This document shows positions 7,053 through 9,607 of a DNA stretch of 9,607 bases, piece by piece (the stretch's first letter is position 1; the number at the start of each line of letters is the position of its first letter). The position numbers were made by a program, and so were the translations under genes. This DNA is from Acidobacteriota bacterium (GTDB taxonomy: Bacteria > Acidobacteriota > Terriglobia > UBA7540). Under the pieces are notes generated by a model. That model ran no database searches and was not told where the DNA came from. It worked only from the letters and a program-made list of their open reading frames with translations. The stretch spans positions 1 through 9,607 of the forward strand of contig JAJYJL010000200.1 of the NCBI GenBank assembly GCA_021789565.1, read 5' to 3'.

Positions 7053-8351
7053 TCACCCCGTAGCAATTTCCGATTTCTGAAGGGGGTTCAGTTTAACCTT
7101 CCACAAATAGGCAAACTGCGCCACCATGACAAAGCATTCTGCCAAAAGCACCGAGAGGGCCATTCCGTCGGCTTTCCACATCGGCGCGAGCAGCGAGGCG
7201 AGTGCAACATTAATGCATCCCGCTCCCAGGACTGCAATAAGGACCGCCTTCTCGCGCCCGAAGGGAATCATCAGTTGAACGCCCAGTACACTGCTCACAG
7301 CAACTAGAAAAGGCACCAGCGCAAGAATGCGGACAATGGAGACGGACGGCTGGTAGTTTGACCCCAGCACGACTTTTACGATAAAGCTGGCCCCTGCAAG
7401 AGTGCCTACGGACATCAGCAGTCCGGTTCCCCCCATGGCAAAGAGAAGCTTCCTCCCCCAGCGGAGGGCTCTGGCCTTGGATTCCTCTGCCAGCCTGCTG
7501 AATCTTGGGAATAGGGCCTGCGACAAGGGTCCCAACAGGTTGACCGCTGCCCGGATGATTTTCTCGCCGGCGGTGAAGTAACCCACCATCGTATCGCTAG
7601 CCATCAAGCCCAGGATAAAAGCATTCCCGGAAGTATAGAAAACAATTGCAGAATTGGAGAGGAAAAGGACCCACCCTTCCCGAAGGCTTTCCCAGATTCC
7701 CGCCCACGTGGGCCAGGTGAGCCGCAGGTCAAACGTGTAGAACGCAACCCCAATTCCCGCCAGCCCCGCAATGATGGCTGCAGCGGAGCTGAGCCCTGCA
7801 TAAATGATGAAATCCTGTGGCTTCCGCACGAGGACGAACATTCCCACCACCACCAGGGACCGAAGCGAAAGGTTAATCGCCGAAATAGGGCCCATCCTTT
7901 CCAAACCCTGAAACAGCCAGGTCGGGAAGAATACACTGCCCAGGACCCCTCCAAACAATACGATCATGAGGGTGGAAACTTCACGCACCCTTGGCACCAG
8001 TTGAATGAGCAGGAGCAGGCTTGCGAAGCTCAAAATACAAAGCAACAATTTCGCTCCCCAGACGTTTGCCGTCACGCGGCTGACGACGTCCGCCTTGTCC
8101 CTGTCTACTGAGATCTTCCGTGTGGCGGACCAGTCGAAGCCGTAACTTACGAGAGCGCTGAAATACGCCATCAATCCTTGCCCGAAGGCCAGTGTTCCGA
8201 ACCTCTCGGCCTCCAGAACGCGCACCAGATACGGAACCGTGATCAATGGCATGAGGTAATTGGCGAACTGAATGGAATAGAGGGAGAGCGCGTTCTTGCC
8301 GACGGTACTTCTCAACCCCCGGCGAAGTAATGGCTTGAGGCCTTCGAACAT
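7053..8351 (-). CDS. wzx: Wzx-type oligosaccharide flippase (MOP/PST family)
   Basis: A 432-residue polytopic membrane protein that would move the undecaprenyl-diphosphate-linked repeat unit from the cytoplasmic to the periplasmic face. It opens with a basic stretch and then NALSLYSIQFANYLMPLITV, the usual first helix of polysaccharide transporters (PF01943-like), followed by PYLVRVLEAERFGTLAFGQ. Roughly 12-14 hydrophobic segments run to the end. Further family features are FFPTWLFQGLERM, LFPRFSRLAEE and NYQPSVSIVRILALVP. Two starts are possible. The ATG at 8351 lies one base after the upstream stop (TAG-C-ATG), has a weak AAGG 11 bases ahead, and gives the typical N-terminus, so I chose it. 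An in-frame GTG at 8402 would add 17 basic residues and overlap the upstream gene by about 50 bp. Its companion polymerase is encoded at 3654-5066. Confidence 0.93.
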   Translation of the reverse strand: MFEGLKPLLRRGLRSTVGKNALSLYSIQFANYLMPLITVPYLVRVLEAERFGTLAFGQGLMAYFSALVSYGFDWSATRKISVDRDKADVVSRVTANVWGAKLLLCILSFASLLLLIQLVPRVREVSTLMIVLFGGVLGSVFFPTWLFQGLERMGPISAINLSLRSLVVVGMFVLVRKPQDFIIYAGLSSAAAIIAGLAGIGVAFYTFDLRLTWPTWAGIWESLREGWVLFLSNSAIVFYTSGNAFILGLMASDTMVGYFTAGEKIIRAAVNLLGPLSQALFPRFSRLAEESKARALRWGRKLLFAMGGTGLLMSVGTLAGASFIVKVVLGSNYQPSVSIVRILALVPFLVAVSSVLGVQLMIPFGREKAVLIAVLGAGCINVALASLLAPMWKADGMALSVLLAECFVMVAQFAYLWKVKLNPLQKSEIATG

Positions 8352-8352
8352 G

Positions 8353-9607
8353 CTAGACGGTGCCTTGAGAACTTTCCTGCCGTGGATGCGCTTCTTCGGC
8401 ACTTCTTCGTTGGGATGCTTTCATCGCTGCTCCGGCCATCAACCCGTCGCGAATAGAGTCTGCAATGCCCTGGAACACCCAGCGCGCGTATCGCCCAACA
8501 GGGTAGATGTCATAAGACTCCAGGGCGGAAATCGCCTGCTGTCTCCATTGGGACCCGGCCCACGACCACGTATACGCCACCTCGATCCAGGTTGGGTCCA
8601 TCACGTCCACGTCGCGTACCCAGCCCCAATCCTGCAATTCCTGGATAACGTTCCGGCTGTAAGCCGATATTTCACCGGCATCCGGCTTCCTGCCTTCCGG
8701 GTAGGCGCGTTCTACGTAGATGCTCACGCGTTCGCCACGTCCTCGGGAAGATTTCGGAAGGAATGAAGTGTCCACGTTACTGTAAAATCCCACGCGGTGA
8801 AATGCAGCCTTGCTGGCGGGCACATAAACCCAGTGGTCTTGCGGGCAGCTCGGTCCCCTGGTGGCTCCAATATTGAGCACCAGCACAGAGGGTGAGGGAT
8901 CAGGCTTTGCTGCAACATGAAGTCCCGCCATTTCCATGGTTCGATTCAGCGGGAGGGTAGAGATCAGCGCCTCGTACCAGACCTTGCTTCCGTCTGTGAA
9001 GAGGACCTCTTTATCATCTGGATTGATCTTTGTCGCGCGCTTGCAGTAATGAACATCGCATGACGCGGCCATTCTTCCAGCAAGCACATTCAGCCCTTCC
9101 GCCGGGTAAATGAAGGACGTGTTATACCCGACAGCAGGAGAGGCGCTGCCAGTTCCCTGGATGACATGGTCCAGGTTAACCGGTGACTTGTACGCGTCTT
9201 GAGGAGCAATCTCTTTGTAGAGGCCCGCGGTGTACAGGTCGTGGAACGGGAAGAAGAAGAGTTCGCACAAAGTCTGACCAAAGCTCGCCCGCAGCCAGTC
9301 ACCCATCGTGCGAATCTTCTGCCGCGTGTTGGCAGCCTCAACAATCTCACGTAAACACCGGTCGGCAAGTTCGCTGCCCAGGCTCCCCAGATGGTTCTGG
9401 ATGGGGTAGGGTACCAGGATACCTTTCTGCGGAAGAAACACCGAGGACTTTCTTGCGTAGGAGCGAACCTCCGTGATCGAACGCACAAGACGGTGGACGG
9501 AGGGGTCGCCGCCAAAGATCCAGTGGCCACCACCGACTTCAAACCGGTAGCAGTCGTCATCCGCCCCAGCACACGAAGACCTTCGATCCCCGCCCGGGCG
9601 CATAAGA
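8353..9607 (-). CDS. FAD-dependent oxidoreductase (amine-oxidase/PPOX-like), partial at the right edge
   Basis: The frame is open to the right edge, so the N-terminus is missing. About 417 residues are visible, and perhaps 35-40 more, including the GxGxxG dinucleotide-binding motif, should lie outside. The ATG at 9603 is therefore probably internal. Visible landmarks are FEVGGGHWIFGGDP (near residue 21 of the visible part), the FGQTLCELFFFPFHDLYTAG segment, NTSFIYPAEGLNVLAGRMA, the STLPLN stretch, and the C-terminal GRYARWVFQGIADSIRDGL, which closes the FAD site in NAD(P)/FAD-binding amine-oxidase-like proteins. Overall architecture resembles protoporphyrinogen oxidases and UDP-galactopyranose mutases, and such proteins are found in polysaccharide loci. 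The C-terminal motif differs from that of classical UDP-galactopyranose mutase, so I do not call it Glf. It is likely cytosolic and may modify a sugar nucleotide or lipid-linked sugar. The stop is one base before the flippase ATG, which suggests coupled translation. Confidence 0.82.
   Translation of the reverse strand, partial: LMRPGGDRRSSCAGADDDCYRFEVGGGHWIFGGDPSVHRLVRSITEVRSYARKSSVFLPQKGILVPYPIQNHLGSLGSELADRCLREIVEAANTRQKIRTMGDWLRASFGQTLCELFFFPFHDLYTAGLYKEIAPQDAYKSPVNLDHVIQGTGSASPAVGYNTSFIYPAEGLNVLAGRMAASCDVHYCKRATKINPDDKEVLFTDGSKVWYEALISTLPLNRTMEMAGLHVAAKPDPSPSVLVLNIGATRGPSCPQDHWVYVPASKAAFHRVGFYSNVDTSFLPKSSRGRGERVSIYVERAYPEGRKPDAGEISAYSRNVIQELQDWGWVRDVDVMDPTWIEVAYTWSWAGSQWRQQAISALESYDIYPVGRYARWVFQGIADSIRDGLMAGAAMKASQRRSAEEAHPRQESSQGTV

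Noticed and set aside
2119..8390. Shared 13-14-base string (TCCTGCCGTGGATG) near 2119 and near 8377
   Set aside because: A single short match lying inside or at the edge of unrelated genes (both happen to encode IHGR); too short to be a repeat or att-like site.
1..9607. Mobile elements, CRISPR arrays, tRNA or rRNA genes
   Set aside because: I looked for transposase motifs, terminal repeats, regularly spaced direct repeats and tRNA-like cloverleaf sequences and saw none.

Overview
The window is an internal piece of a bacterial surface-polysaccharide (O-antigen, capsule or exopolysaccharide type) biosynthesis locus of the Wzx/Wzy-dependent kind. All eight recognisable genes lie on the minus strand, so the locus reads right to left. 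G+C content is moderate (mid-50s percent by eye) and codon use looks similar along the window. There is no rRNA, tRNA or housekeeping marker, so the organism cannot be named. A Wzx/Wzy system suggests, but does not prove, a Gram-negative bacterium.

In transcription order the layout is: a FAD-dependent oxidoreductase of the amine-oxidase/protoporphyrinogen-oxidase-like superfamily, cut by the right edge (8353-9607); a Wzx-type flippase (7053-8351); a family 2 (GT-A) glycosyltransferase (5985-6941); an FkbM-family methyltransferase (5076-5918); a Wzy-like repeat-unit polymerase (3654-5066); and three GT-B, GT4-like glycosyltransferases (2439-3611, 1415-2401, 205-1308). Gaps run from 1 to 111 bp and no strong intrinsic terminator is visible between genes, which fits one polycistronic operon. 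The leftmost ~200 bp hold no convincing gene and may be the end of the operon.

Together the genes would work as follows (inference). Four glycosyltransferases at the cytoplasmic membrane face extend a lipid-linked sugar placed by an initiating transferase that is not in the window. FkbM may O-methylate a sugar of the unit. The FAD enzyme may modify a sugar or sugar nucleotide. Wzx flips the lipid-linked unit to the periplasm and Wzy polymerises it there. Sugar-nucleotide synthesis, the initiating transferase, chain-length control and export or ligation genes are all absent here and would be expected in the flanks.

I see no wholly new system. The points most worth a second look are the FAD oxidoreductase directly coupled to wzx, a perfect inverted repeat that overlaps the Shine-Dalgarno of one glycosyltransferase, a glycosyltransferase with an Asp in place of the first Glu of the EX7E motif, and a basic insertion in the Wzy-like protein.
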